36,414 nt of DNA from Flavobacterium sp. (GTDB lineage: Bacteria; Bacteroidota; Bacteroidia; Flavobacteriales; Flavobacteriaceae): assembly GCA_030591585.1 (NCBI GenBank), contig JAUVAS010000021.1, forward strand, positions 1 to 36,414, written 5' to 3'. Positions 35,843-36,414 of the stretch are shown here, piece after piece. Both the position numbers and the translations under genes were made by a program. Numbering within the stretch: the first letter of the stretch is position 1; every line of letters starts with the position of its first letter. The notes below the pieces were generated by a model, which had not been told where the DNA came from, did no database searches, and was given only the letters and a program-made list of their open reading frames with translations.

Positions 35843-36240
35843 AGCCTTAGTTTTAAAAAACAAAAATAAAGTTATTTAAGAGGTTTGTTCGTCAAAAAAG
35901 TATCTTTTAAACTTGATAAATTGTTAAACGTCTGTATTTAATAATATGCCAATTCATTGATTGCTTCTGAAATGTGATGTGATAATTTCATATAAATCGG
36001 AAACTCATTGTGTTCAATTAAAAATGTTCCCGATTATTTTGTTTCGATATAAACTTACGATACAATCCTAAATTACTGTAGCGCTACTATAAAAAATTAC
36101 AACATAATACATTGCGTATCAGAAGTATAATACGTTGCTGCTTTTTTTTTTAATAACACTGCTTGTAACAGTAGTCGAATCTCTCGAGGCAAATGACAGT
36201 AATACTTACAGAGATCGATTAGTATATACTTTAGCTCTAC
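35843..36240. other. 398-base gap without a gene
   Basis: Nothing coding is seen. GTAGCGCTAC at 36078-36087 is a 10-bp palindrome. GTCGAATCTCTCGAGGCAAA at about 36176-36195 may be a decayed REP-like palindrome. Confidence 0.4.
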
Positions 36241-36270
36241 AAAAAAAGCCTCTCCTTAATGGAAAAGCTT
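36241..36270 (-). terminator. Terminator downstream of tRNA-Asp (copy E)
   Basis: On the minus strand AAGCTTTTCC-ATTAA-GGAGAGGCTT, with G-U pairs, is followed by a T run. It closes the tRNA-Asp transcript 60 bases past the tRNA end. The same hairpin, with loop ATACA instead of ATTAA, recurs in copies C and D. Confidence 0.82.
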
Positions 36271-36331
36271 CTCATCGGTCTATTTAAAGACACTAGCCTA
36301 TTTTACTAGGCTCAACACAACATTTTAATTG

Positions 36332-36405
36332 CGGTCTGGACGAGACTCGAACTCGCGACCCCCTGCGTGACAGGCAGGTATTCTAACCAACTGAACTACC
36401 AGACC
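36332..36405 (-). tRNA. tRNA-Asp (GTC)
   Basis: The 74-base gene folds as a cloverleaf on the minus strand: acceptor GGTCTGG pairs with CCAGACC, anticodon stem CCTGC/GCAGG with loop CTGTCAC (anticodon GTC at 36369-36371), and T-loop TTCGAGT. The discriminator is G, as expected for tRNA-Asp. CCA is not encoded. It is the intact parent-like sequence of the tail fragments at 14.3, 16.0, 21.2 and 24.9 kb. Confidence 0.97.
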
Positions 36406-36414
36406 GTGCTTACA

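Overview
The window is AT-rich DNA that looks like a member of the Bacteroidota, most likely family Flavobacteriaceae. The signs are type IX secretion (T9SS) C-terminal sorting tails beginning with YPNP, promoter -7 boxes of the form TAnnTTTG, an M56/BlaI signalling operon, DUF4230, DUF4382 and DUF456 proteins, and a heme gene order typical of flavobacteria.

Region 1 (1-4.8 kb, minus strand) is housekeeping-like: an exported protein with an internal duplication cut by the window edge, an MmcQ/YjbR protein, a DUF4230 protein, a cyclase-family protein, HemW and RuvC. Two palindromic REP-like elements lie inside the hemW reading frame and are translated. Region 2 (4.8-7.8 kb, plus) holds a flippase-like membrane protein overlapping a family 2 glycosyltransferase, then an outer-membrane barrel candidate. 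Region 3 (7.8-12 kb, minus) is a five-gene operon: BlaI-type repressor, M56 peptidase with a TonB-like tail, TPR protein, thioredoxin-like protein and a TonB-like lipoprotein. A perfect 38-bp palindrome, readable as two tandem ACTAA-N4-TTAGT sites, overlaps its predicted promoter. Region 4 (12-13.2 kb, plus) has DUF456 and a lipoprotein truncated hemoglobin, ending in a perfect bidirectional terminator palindrome.

Region 5 (13.2-25 kb, minus) is accessory: a DUF4382 lipoprotein, a PepSY-type membrane protein with an OB-like lipoprotein, an LRR/cadherin-like lipoprotein, two tandem LRR T9SS proteins and a large sortilin/BNR T9SS protein. These blocks are separated by repeats that carry the 3' end of a tRNA-Asp gene, its downstream sequence and its terminator. 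All repeats point the same way, and the intact tRNA-Asp lies at the right end of the window. The layout resembles stepwise accretion of cassettes at a tRNA attachment site, but no recombinase is in view.

Region 6 (25.1-34.6 kb) is a nearly complete C5 heme pathway: hemH-hemJ leftward, and hemA, a hemC-hemD fusion, hemB, hemL, hemE and oxygen-independent hemN rightward. Only the glutamyl-tRNA synthetase step is not present. Region 7 (34.6-36.4 kb) has two small membrane proteins, mostly empty DNA and tRNA-Asp(GTC).

The three most notable observations are the one-directional tRNA-Asp tail array, the in-frame REP insertions in hemW, and REP-like hairpins 6-8 nt ahead of three start codons.
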